Below, piece by piece: positions 23,899 to 35,863 of a DNA stretch of 64,000 nt; the stretch's first letter is position 1; each line of letters opens with the position of its first letter. The notes beneath the pieces were generated by a model. That model did no database searches, was not told where the DNA came from, and saw nothing but the letters and a program-made list of their open reading frames with translations. The DNA comes from Himantopus leucocephalus (taxonomy: Eukaryota; Chordata; Aves; Charadriiformes; Recurvirostridae), in the NCBI GenBank assembly GCA_003993805.1, contig RSEF01000001.1, positions 186,075,594 through 186,139,593 on the forward strand, in the 5' to 3' direction. A program made the translations under genes and the position numbers.

Positions 23899-26271
23899 AA
23901 TGTGAAGTAAAATCAATGATATTTTAGAAACAGCCACTATTTTGGAAATTACTACCGTATTCAGTTAGTGGGGTATTTACATTTACTGCTCATACCTGGG
24001 GTCCATTTCTTGCAATATTTTATAGTATAGGCTGTATGTTGTTATTTTCAACATTTTAGCAACTTTTAAGTTAAAATTTAGCTTTCAAGTAAATTTGACA
24101 CCCTTTCTCAAAATAATGAAACTGTACATTATACAAGCATAACAAGTGGGATTTAGTACAAGATTGCAGTACCTACATGTAAGTTACACATGAACTAGCT
24201 CAATAATCTCCCTTTATAGCACTGAAAACCTAGTTAATATAGTCAATGGAGTCCATACAGGTATTCCGTTGAGAAAGACATAGACACCTAGTGTTCAATT
24301 TAGTTGTCTAAGCATAGCTATCTGATGCTGAGTGAGATGAACCCAACATCAACAAGGGCTGGCAGGTATTACATAGAACTAATCCTTCTTGAAACGGAAC
24401 CTGGAGATCCAGTGGATACCCGTGTGTCATTTCACATGACGCTAGACACTGGTGTTAGGACAAATGTAGCCAGTCATCTAAACTGTTCTGAGTATCTGGC
24501 ACTGACTTGTTTAAGCTGCCTTTGCATACGGTATTTGAGATGCACTAGCTCACATGAACTGCTTGGAAGGGAGTGAGTTTCCTTGCTTTCTGTGTCTATG
24601 ATATCTGTGATACTAGAGGCACTAGCCATTTACATTTAGGAAAATAAATTAAGCTTTTAAATTGGGCTTATACAGTAGCTCATATAACGATACTTGCAGA
24701 GTCAGCTACATTTCAGTACCTTGATCTCCAAGGGAATGCCACCAGAGGTGCTGTTTTCAAAATGAAACGTGCTCTCCAGGCTTTGTGGAAACTACAGCCA
24801 TATAAGCAAAGTTATATGGAGGCTATGTTACCTGGAGATATAGTTAAATCTTCTGTTGGTGAAACTGAAAATGAAACAAGAGTCTAATGTGCTGATAATT
24901 TTATCACAGAGACAAAATTTCACTTCAACTTCTCCCTCTTTCATTTTCAACTATTTCATGCCAAGAAAAGAGTACCTGAAATGTTGAATGAAAGATAGCC
25001 AGTGAATAAACATGAGCCCTGAAACCTGATCATCACACTAAAGAACTGGTATTATGCTTCGTGACTGTTTTGGAGCACTCCAAGTGTCTTTCTTAAAGAC
25101 AAAATCTTAGCACAATGCACCAGATTCTAGGGAATCCTCACACAAGACAGGAGAATATTATCTCAATAGACTTGTATTTCTCTATCCTACACGGTCTTGT
25201 AACACTGTATGACCAAATTTTGCACTATCAAGGTCCCTAACAATTATTTCCTGCCACCTGGACACACAATACATCTCTACATTTTCAAGCTATAAACAAA
25301 AGCCATGCTTCTGAGTTTCAACATAGCAGTCACACCATTTCAGACATGTTTGATTTTAAAAAAATACACATCAAAAATAATTATGTCTTGGAGCCATGGG
25401 GCACAGCATGGTGCCAGCAGAAACTCAGAGCAAAACTCTATGTGCTGTGATCACACAAGTCTGCTACAGAAGAAGAAATCCCTAAACTTTGTAGAAATTA
25501 GACTTTCTGCACAGTTTGGCCTTGAGGCTAGAGATCATTTTCCCAAACTGATGACGTCATGTAAAGTGTTTTTCAGAAACCCTCCGTACCTGCCACTTAA
25601 GCTTGGAAACACAAACATTATCTAGGCTGTTACATTTCTGCTCATGGGGTTCCCTCAATTTGTGCCATTTTATAAACACCTGCACAATTTCCAATGTAAC
25701 ATATCAACTGGCAGACTATTTAAGACCATTCAGCAAGGTGTTCTAGTCTAGGTGTTGCCCTAAGTACCTTATCTGTGATGTGTGATTTGGAATTTGTTTT
25801 TCAAAACATGGTCTTGTCTTTTGAAAAACTAAAAAAAGATAAAAAAGTGTGACCTGGAATATTACCTGAAGACAATGTACCTAGACCCAGCTTCTGGCTC
25901 TTTGTGATGTGGGAAGAATTCCTCTTAATGCTTTTCCCACTTAAGAGAATTCCTCAGCCGCTGGGGTGTTTTAACCATGGTGCTTGAAGCTATTTGTGGT
26001 GATGACATGCTTTCAATTTCACCATTATAAGATTTTGTATTTGATTAAATATTTACTGCAGCAAAGAAAAATGACTTGATAACTTGCTGGTTAGCATGCT
26101 CCTATAGGAGACTGAGGTTTTATTCTAATGAATACTGTAAGCAAACTTAAATAGATAGGATGAGAAAGAGTAAGACACTCACTTCAGAACTGCTTTTCAT
26201 ACAGTGTCTCTAGCCGCCTTCTCATAAGTAGGGATATCTCTACTTGGAGACTATATTGTGGCTGATGAATA
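23899..26271. other. AT-rich, no feature recognised
   Basis: Ordinary sequence. The 106-codon frame at 25305-25625 has no splice support or domain. Confidence 0.5.
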
Positions 26272-26599
26272 TTTAATGAAGGCTTATAAGAAAGATGGAA
26301 AGAGACATTTTACCAGGGCCTGTACTGATACGACAAGAGGTAATGGTTTTAAATTAAAAGAAGGTAGTTTTAGATTAGATATAAGGAACAAACTCTTTAC
26401 TCTGAAGGTGGTGAGACACTGGACAGGTCACCCAGAGAAGTTGTGGATACACCTGGAGGTGTTCAAGACCAGGCTGGATGGGGCTTTGAGCAACTAGGTC
26501 TAGTGGAAGGTGTCCCTGCCCATGTCAGGGGGTTGGACTAGATGATTTTTTTAAGTCCCTTCCAACACAAACCAATCAGTGATTCTACGATTCTATTTA
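26272..26599 (+). mobile_element. CR1 LINE 3' end, 5'-truncated
   Basis: The sequence follows the CR1 3' region: 'gaaagatggaaagagac', 'ttttaccagggcctgta', 'gacaagaggtaatgg', 'ttagatataaggaa', then 'caggctggatggggctttga', 'gtccctgcccatgtcagggg', 'gttggactagatgat', and a tail ending gattctacgattctat. It covers the last part of ORF2 and the 3' UTR. The element is truncated at 5', as usual for LINE insertions. Frame breaks make it inactive. Confidence 0.92.
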
Positions 26600-29500
26600 A
26601 ACCATTACTACAACCCAGCTAAATGAGGGTTATCTACTAGTGTGCAGGTGCAGAGAAAGAGAAATAGGAGAAGTTAGCAAGAAATGAAAGCACCGGTGGT
26701 CTGACTTTAGTTTCTTACTGCATGAGAGGTTGTAAGTCTGAATCCTGAGAAAGAGATGTGTCTGCTTTCAGCTTAAACTCAGAAGCCCTGAATGTAACTC
26801 ACCTGTGTTTCTGCATTCCCCTTAACATCTTGTTTTGATTAGTTCAAATGTCCTTGCCAGTCTGTTATTTATCTTTGAGTACCATTCCACATGCTTGACT
26901 GGTCTCACGCATCCATGAATGCAGCTAAGTATCTGTAGGTCACACATCAAACGTAGGCGGCTATGTACGTAAGAGGTCATGGTTAAAACAAAACAAAACC
27001 TTGTTTCCCTTAGCCGATTTCATCGTGAACTCATGGTGTTATATGCTGAAAAATGGCTGAAATGAGGGGTCTGTGAGGAAGAGAAAAAAAAAAATGTTGG
27101 GAAAAGTTGTCTGAAGGTAAATAAAAGTGTCTTTCTTTGGATACTGAGCACTCAGATTTCACTAAACAATTGCACTGATTAAGCAAGAGAGGGAAGTAGG
27201 AGTCTCTGAGCACACTGCAAGATGTACTTGTTGTTCCACTGCCTTCTCTTGGCAGCAGGAGGTTGATTTGAGAGCACAGCGTACAAAATGCTGACCATGA
27301 ATATTCATTTGACTTTATAAATCAACTTGCTTGACTATACCTACGTCTGAGTTCCTGTCTCACAAACATTTTAATAAATAAGTTTACTCAAAATAAGTTC
27401 ATTGAAATTGTGAATTGAATCTTGACTTTTTCAGGAATGGTCTCAGAAGCTGAGTTTCAGACCTGTAAATTTAAATGTTTAAAGAAGTACACTGACCAAA
27501 ATCTCCACCATATAGCTGATATATTGAAGGAAAATTTATTAAATGTTAAATATTTGTCTATAAAATGGGGTCAAGAAAGTGATTGGTCAAAAGAAATATT
27601 TTAAAATAAATAAGGTCAAGATATTTTAAAATTTGCTGCTAGGCAATTTAGAGATAAAATTACTGGTTATTTGCCTATTATTTATTTACTTTCTTATTAA
27701 GAAAAAGAAAAACAACAACAAACTAAAATTTTAGGGAAATAATTTATTATGAAGTGGCAGAGCTATGATCTGCCTACTTGCTTTAAAGTTTCCTTTTTAG
27801 TTTGGGTTTTTTTTAATTTGGGGTTTTTTCAGTGAAAAAACAACTGTATGAGTTGCTTTAAAAATAAAAAAAATAAATACTAACAAGACAAATACTAAGG
27901 TTTTGCATAATTTGATATCTACTCATTAAAATAGTTTTACCACCAGTGGGATTAACTCAATGTGGAGCTATAGTAAATGTTGAATTTGACATGAATTTTT
28001 CAAATGGGTAGTGAAGAATTAAAAAAAAAATGCAGGCTTTCTGCATGTTCCTTGTTTTTTTTCTAGATTTTTTGTTTTTCATTAAATGTAGGGAAATGTT
28101 TTTACTCTTATTAAGTGCAAAATCTTCTGTTAAAACTGTGTATCTTTTAAAATACACATATGGAACAAAATTCTTCAGAAAACTTCGTATTTAAATAGAT
28201 TCCTTTACTGGTTTATAACTTTATAAGACATAAGGCAATTAAACAGCTTCACCAAAATATTTAGCTTGCATATCAAGATGCAGTTTATTTAGTCTTTCAA
28301 AATATTGAAAGCAGAAAACAGAAAGGGTGACACATTAGCCGCAAATCTGTGGTCTACAGTATTTTAATAAATTTCCTGTAACAGTATTTGCATCGTAATT
28401 AAAAATTATTCAAGCAAAAAGAAAAAAAAAGAAACAAAAAAGAAACAAAGCTTATCAAAGACAGGAAATTAGCTGAAAATGTTTTTTACTACATTGATAA
28501 ATTGAGCATGAAGAGCTATTGTTTTAATTACTGTATGGAAAAACACAAATTAGCCCAGACGACATGACTGAGTAGATACTTGCAGAGATAATGTATTTTA
28601 TGTCTCCTTTAGGCTCAAGTATTCAGTTAAGTGAAAGAGGCTAAGGTTTCTACCTGTTAATAAAGTCTGCAAAAAATGTATTAAATTAATTATTTACATT
28701 GTTTACAGGGTAGTGATCATATCTGGGCTTTCCCAGGGAAAGAGGGAAAGAGATTCTCAAAAAACAGAGTTACCATGGAGACATAAAATCAAAGAAAAAT
28801 AATTATTACCTAGGGGGAAGAACTCAAATCTGTGCTGTTCACGGAAGTAAAACCTGTATAAGAGTTTAATAGGATCTCTATATGATCAATTCTAAAATAC
28901 CGGTGAGGAAGCAGATGTCTAATGGTTTTAATACACTTCAGTTTTCCTATGAAGAAGAAATTTACTGAACATAAGAGTACAAAACACATAATTTATCCTA
29001 GTCTCTCTACCAAGGATAGATTCTTTGACAAAACTCGGGGGGTGGGGATTTCCGCTGTTCTACCAANAAAAAAAAAAAAAAAAAAAAAAATAGGTAGACA
29101 ACTGATTTCATCAGCTTGCAAGCTTGCAGTCCAGTTTTCTTAAACACAAATTTTATATTAAGTTCCTGCAGTATTCCCTTCCCAGACCACATAAACCAAG
29201 TATAAACTGGAAAAGGTACTGGCTTATTATTGTTTTCAGAAAACGCTCAGTTTATGTGTAACCTAATCTAACAAAGTTCAGAGAACAACTGTGATTCATT
29301 TCAACATTTGTCAGCTTTTTGGAAATACAGTCTACTTTGACCCATATGTCTTTGTATGATCCTCCAGAAAGCAATCTTCCCCCATCTACCATCTCATGTT
29401 TAAACCCAGCCTCACGTCCAATCATGCATGTAATATTTTAAGCTATGAAAAACAATCTAATTACCTCTAAAATGAGATGGGGGAGACAGTGTTAATTACT

Positions 29501-32500
29501 GTTAACTGACAGTAATTAATTAGCTTGCGGGCATGGTGCAGTAAACTAACAGTAACTGGAGATGTTTCTATTCTGGAGAAGCTGAAATACTGTTTTATCA
29601 AAGTAGTTAGTCTTTCTATATATGTGTTTTTTTCTGTCTTTTTTCAACTTCTTTGAGAATCAATGACCTAAACTTTTTCAATCACATCACTGATATATTA
29701 GTTCCAGAACCTATCAGCTACTAATTGTTCCTTTGCAGATTTCCTCTTATCTGTAATCAGCATTTATTATACATGTATCTAAATTTTGTGCCTCTAAATT
29801 CATAAAATATTATTGTTTTGGCAACTTTTTATCCATGTCCATAACTATCACCAACAGAATGCCAACAGACCTGACAGGATTCCAACAAGCTTAATATTTG
29901 CCTTCCTGCCTTTGAATACCTGTACGAAACTGATGTGAGACTAAACTGCCCATACCATCCATGTAAAAACAAGTTTTACACTACTTTTACATTAAACATA
30001 AATTGAATCATCTCTAAGTTTTTTTCAGTACATATCTTACAAAAGGATTTAAAGGAAAACTATGGAACAAGGTAGAAGCAAGATAAATTTGAGTGATGCT
30101 AAAAGCAGCATGAATAGTTGAACTTGCTTAATGTATAACATTTACCACTGCTGAAATTCCTCTGATGCCTATTCAACTGCCTGAATCCAACTCCTCTATG
30201 TCTGCAATTTTTTTTTTTTTTTTTAATTTTGTTCTTCTCATCCTGAAGGAGAAATCATCATTAACTGTCACCTTTGGGCATTCTTTGATCAAACCTCTTA
30301 TTGTGGTGACAAAGTTCAGATGGCAGAATGGGAACTGAATTGAATTTTGCAAGTGAGACCTATTTGTTTCAGACCAGAAGCAGCCAGAGGGTTATCCTTA
30401 GTTAACCCAGTCACATCAGAACGGCACCTGTGAAATTTTTCAATACTATGTATGAACAAAATGCAGGGATACAAAAGGTCATAGAGCACAGATTCCTATT
30501 GTTTCAACAAATTATGACCCTGTTCGATTGTTCAGTTTTCCGTGATGGACAATTCATAGCATGTCAGCTTCCCAGCTGTCATGATACCCTTTTTGTTTGC
30601 CTTTAAGTTACATTAACAATATAGCATGGATAACACTTAAGTGAATTAAAAGCTTTTTTGTGTCTTCTGTTCAGTATTTTGCTTTCATCCCACAGAATTT
30701 CAATCATGTTCTCCAGAAGACACGGCTGAGATTATAAATGTGAATTTGTCAAATTTTTTATCCTATCTGATTCTCTTCCTGTCCAATTTCTTTGAGAAGA
30801 GAAAATCTTAACCCTTTTTTCTGTAATTTCACATACTGATTGCTAGTCCCATAAAAAAGAGTAAAGTACAGATACACAGTCTTTCCCATTCCTCTTCTAC
30901 TTTTAAAAAATATTCCAGAGTCCCTAAGATCAAAAGCTGCTTTTTGAAAATACAGTTTTAGTTGTCCATTTAGCTATTATTACCATTTGTCTGAGCATGG
31001 GATGTGCTTTTTGTCAAAGAATGACAATCCCCTTTATTATTATGTTAAAACAGACTCTGCTCTGAAACAGTTTCCTGTGAGTCAGCTTGCACTGGCTCAC
31101 TTCCTAATCTGTGGCTTAAAGATCTCATTGCAATTAACTGATCTTATGAATAAATTAAAAGCTTCTTCTGTAGTGTACCTTAATTCTACCACCTATGGAT
31201 TGCATCTGTCGCCTAAATGATCTCAAAAATAATTACGAAGAACCAAAGCTGATATTCAGTCTCGTAAAGCCAACAGTCAAATTGTTGCAGCTACAGTCTT
31301 TGACCCTGCTCTAACTGCCATACCAGACTCTGTTTTCTAGTTCAAATGAAGTTAACGCTACTGCAAAAGTCTCTCTGTGCTACATTACCTTTCATTCTAA
31401 CAGAAGTGGGCTGAAGCAATACACAAAGCTTTGTTTAAAGACAGTATCCATCAAGGTTTAAAAAAAAAAGCAGAAACACAATCCTTGCATGCAAATCAGG
31501 TGTTTTATTGAAACTCACTATGGAAGTATGTTCCTATATAAAATCTGAATCTCTGAATTTTAACTTAGCAACTGTTTACATGTGAACTGGCTCTTTTTGA
31601 TCATCTGTTCTGTTCCCTGTATATATTTAGAGCTATCTGATTGTATGTGTAACTAAAAACAGAGCTAAAGAAGGAAAAGTTGAAGGCAGATTGCACAATT
31701 TTTTTTTCTTTCCTATGCACAATGACTAAAGTGTATAACATTGCTCCAAACTTTGCATGGTTGAAGAGCTGTTACTGAAGGTACTGTTTAAAGAAATACC
31801 TGTCAACTGAGTGTGCGGGATTAATTTGACATGTAAATATATATTCCTGATCACTATTTCATGTAAACAGGGAAGGACAGTTCAGTGATTAAAGCTCTAA
31901 GTAACTGAGGATAAGAGGCTTATATTTCTTCTTTATACCAATCAGACTTCTTTGTGATCTTCAGCTCCTCACAGACAAGTATGTATGAGGTCTGTTTTTA
32001 AAACTCTCCTCAGTCATTTATCTGAATTTTTATATGATTAATTACCTTTAGGACTCCGACTGTTAGACTTCTGGATTGTATACAGGCTTTGCAGTAAGCC
32101 AGCTAGCTCCGTAGCTGGAAAGATTACAGCTGTATAAGCATGACATTCATTAGAATAGGTGCAGAGAGTAACACGGTATCACAGATGGGTTACCATCTCT
32201 TATTTTCACATCTTTCTGTGTGATTCTAATCATACATGTTTGCTTGGACTGACCTTTGGTATTTTGATTAAATAGTATGTAGTAATACTCCAAATGTCTC
32301 TGTTTCCCATGTGTGAACTGGTAATAGTAAAACTTCTTGAATTCATAAAGTTGTTTCAATAAGTAAGATAAACAGCTTTGAGGATAAATTATATTTCAAG
32401 TAAAAAGAACTATATAAATATTTAAGCATATGACCATGTAGGAAATGAAGACAGTAGAAGGCAAATACAACTGTTTTGTGTATCAGTAGCCACACAAGCA

Positions 32501-34762
32501 GGATTCTGTTCGTGCTTGAACTTTGTCCAACTGAGAGACTGACTGACTCTCAGCAGAGCTGTGTTTTATGCATGCTGAAGAAACACACAATGTAAGCAAA
32601 ATTAAAAATTTATGTTAGTAAATTATCTTTACACCAGTCTAGGTTTTAGCAGGAATTATTAGTATTCCAATAACTACAGTATTCTAAGAGCTATAATTAT
32701 TAGTATTCTAATAACTGCTAACTTTTATAATCCAAATTAACCTATTACAGTTAATTCTAATCAATAATATAGGTAAAATTATTATACACAGAGTTTCTGG
32801 TATCTACCACTTTTCTCTGATGTTCCCTTCAATCTTCCAATTCTCCAGTAGTTTCTAAGGTTGATGGTTTCCATTTTCCTTAAAAAATAAGAGGTGTTTG
32901 GACAAATCATCAGTCCAAATAATTTTCCAAGAGGAATATAATGTTGTTGGGGGTGGGAGGTGTCTTCCTCCTTACTTTTGGGCTTGTTAGGGATATTTTC
33001 ATGTGTTTTCTAACGCCACCTCCTTAATTGGTCTTTGATTCCACTTTACATCAAATCTACTCTATGTGGTACATTTTCCATATGTTGGGTACTTTTTCTT
33101 TATTTTCTTTCTTTTCTATAAAACCAGCTGTACCCAGCTGTCAAGGTTGCACTCCAGAGGTGGTAACTAATTGACCACTACTGTAGTGTTTATAGCCCTA
33201 GGCCTCTGGTACCATCCTGTGCCTCTGCTTTCAAGCCCTCTGCCATCCTCCCATGCCTGTACTCTTCTACGCTGCATTTGTATTACAGGTTCATAGATAG
33301 TTCACACTGCACACAATAGCAGAGTAAGTCCAGAAAAAACTTGTTAGGTCCTAGTTCTAAAGTTTTATGGAATTAAAGCAGACCTGCGGCCTTTTACTAG
33401 CAATGATCAGATGTAAACCTCCAGAGATACAAGGCTGCAATAAACACAGTGTAACTTAAAGAACACTTAACCTCACCAGTCGGAATTTCAATCATGGTAC
33501 TCTAAAAGACATACTTGAACTCAAAACTTTGATGCATTAGGTATGGACATCATCCTAAAACTATGTATAGCTCATATTGCCATGCTTAAAATTATTTCAG
33601 TTCTAAATTCTCTGCTGAGATCAGTGGCAAGACTGTACAGAGATCAAGGGCATCTGTGCCACCATACACCCCACTCAGAGTAAAATGCCTCTTTGTTATT
33701 CAGGATCATACACTCTTGACATACCACTCCAGAGCCTGAAAGCACTACTACAGCCCAAATCTCAGAATGTAAGAATGCTCATCTCTATGTCTCCCGCTAC
33801 CTTTCTGCAGATGGGTTATCTTCTTACCATAATAATGGCTGTACTTTTTAGAAAAATGCTTTGGGATTCTTTCTGGTTCTACTTATGCCTTTATGGCTGT
33901 CTCTACTTTGCCTCTTTCAAATGCTCTTACAGAATTCATTTGGCTGTTCATATTAATATGTCAATTTTTAATGCAATTTCACCACACAGCATTAGCTTCT
34001 GTGGCCTTCTATATATATGTAGTCTTACGTAAACCCCGCAAAATACTTTTTATCATTGTTTTTAATACTGATTGCAGTATGCCATAGTACCTTGTATTCT
34101 TCATTTAAATCGAAGTACTGAAAATAAGTCTAGACACCATTAGCTGATGATTTTCAGAGTAGATGGCATAAATTACACCTCAATCCAATTTTACTTGCAA
34201 TTTATTACTCTACAGGCAGAATTAAAGATGTTCACTCATTTTATGTCGTAATATTCATTTCTGTTTGACCTATAATGAGCAAATGGTTTTTTGAACACAG
34301 CAAATTAAAGAGATGGACAGACACCTTTTATTAGCACAGATTTTTCTCTTTTGAGTCTTTGCATAAATTTTGGTAACCAAAATAGTTTGCCTCTTTTCCA
34401 GCAATTATCTTCTGTCATTTTGTGAATGACTTGAGAGAGGTTAATTCATGTACAGCAAAGCTAACACTTTCTAATGCAAAAAAAGATGTTTTCAAAGAAC
34501 CCTGAGCTCAGTTCTGAACACAAGTACCTATTGAAGCTGGTTTTATTTTTTAAGAAAAAAGAAGAAATCCAGAGGACATCATGGCAGCATGATTATCTAT
34601 CTTTTTCTCAGCAGAAAAAGAATGTGTTTGCCTACATCCAGTAATTGAAGTATTCACTTACTGTTATGCTGGCACTTTCCTACAAAGTATTTTATGATTT
34701 TACCTAGGATATCATAAAAAGATTACATTTTACCTGTGTACCTGTACTATTTTTCATTTTCT
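26600..34762. other. Long AT-rich stretch, nothing recognised
   Basis: Contains poly-A/T runs (29068-29090 after a single N, and about 30208-30227), a short hairpin at 29492-29519 and a 22-base duplication near 32.7 kb. No repeat family or convincing exon was seen. Confidence 0.5.
29067..29090. repeat. Poly-A run broken by a single N
   Basis: A lone N at 29067 is followed by 23 A residues. Contig joins often fail in homopolymers, so the true length is unknown. Confidence 0.8.
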
Positions 34763-34980
34763 GAACCTCAGTTATGTTATAGAAATTGTTAAGTACTGAA
34801 GTATGTCTTCTGTTAGTACTAACTGTTCTAACAATATTAACCGACTCAGCAGTGACATAAAACAGCAATTCAAANGAACCTCAGTTATGTTATAGAAATT
34901 GTTAAGTACTGAAGTATGTGTTCTGTTAGTACTAACTGTTCTAACAATATTAACTGGCTCAGCGCTGACATAAAACAGCA
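34763..34980. repeat. 105-base near-duplication around a single N
   Basis: Bases 34763-34867 recur at 34876-34980 with a handful of substitutions (tgtCttc/tgtGttc, ccGACtcag/ctGGCtcag). One N at 34875 and seven extra bases lie between. It is most likely an unmerged contig overlap or two haplotypes joined. Confidence 0.85.
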
Positions 34981-35596
34981 GAGGGTGGGTATCTCCTTGA
35001 TTACTAGTACTCTTAAATTCCTTTTTAAATTAGTGCTTGACAATTACAGCCTAAGCCTAATATATATATATTTGTGTATATATATATCTAAATATGTCTT
35101 ACAAACATTCAATTCAAGCATGTCCGCAAATAAAAAAAAATCTAGGATGATCTTAGTGTGAAATTCAGCTGCATGACTAAGTAGTGACTTCATCTGTCAG
35201 CTCCAGAAGTGATTATATCCTTTTGAGACAGTTTTACCACTGTATTTACAAGCCATTTTGGAATCCATTGCCAAGTTGAATTAGAAAAATAAGGAAGGAG
35301 ATACATAATCTTCCAAATCAGTTCATGGAAGGATAAATGTGTTATTTGTGTCCACAGGCACTTGTGACAATAATAATCCTCTTCCTGAAGGGCTGAAAGC
35401 TTCAGTCAGAGCCAGTTCTTTCCATTTCTTTCTCCCTTTAAGTTTAATTCTTTCACCATTTCTATAACTATTTAGTTTCGGCCGAAGTGTGTCTTATCAG
35501 TGTGCAATATGTAGTGCCAGTTCTTACATTTATTTTCCTGTCTCAAATTATGTTAGCCTCATTGCTTTTGTAGTCAGTTCTAGTTAAGAGACTGGT
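34981..35596. other. AT-rich spacer with a short TA repeat
   Basis: Includes a (TA)n-like run at about 35058-35090. Nothing else was recognised. Confidence 0.5.
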
Positions 35597-35799
35597 CTAA
35601 GCAACAGAGAAATATCCATGAATAAAGATCTTTTTGCCGGGCTGAGCCATTTGAATCTTTTCCATCTGCTGTTGTAGATAGCCTTCTGTCACCAGCCTAA
35701 ATACCTCAGGATAATGGTGGAGAAAGGACTTATAGAAAGCTTCGTATGCTAAAGTTAGTCCTCGTGATGCTTTTATCGCTTCAGTGTTGACTTTCAAGT
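35597..35799 (-). CDS. Weak candidate exon, minus strand
   Basis: On the minus strand, a pyrimidine-rich stretch (ggcccttatctcctgacttgaaag) precedes an open frame starting NTEAIKASRGLTLAYEAF and continuing with FLHHYPEVF and QQQMEKIQMAQPGKK to a stop at 35597. A donor-like GAG|gtattt lies inside it (exon end about 35714), or the exon may run to the stop as a last exon. Composition is protein-like and not low-complexity. I do not recognise it, and the acceptor is only fair. Confidence 0.2.
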
Positions 35800-35863
35800 C
35801 AGGAGATAAGGGCCATGTGAGTAAGAAATACACACAAATAGGAAGGTGAGTATGCAGAGACAC

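Noticed and set aside
35058..35092. (TA)n-like run
   Set aside because: Too short and imperfect to be more than ordinary AT-rich sequence.
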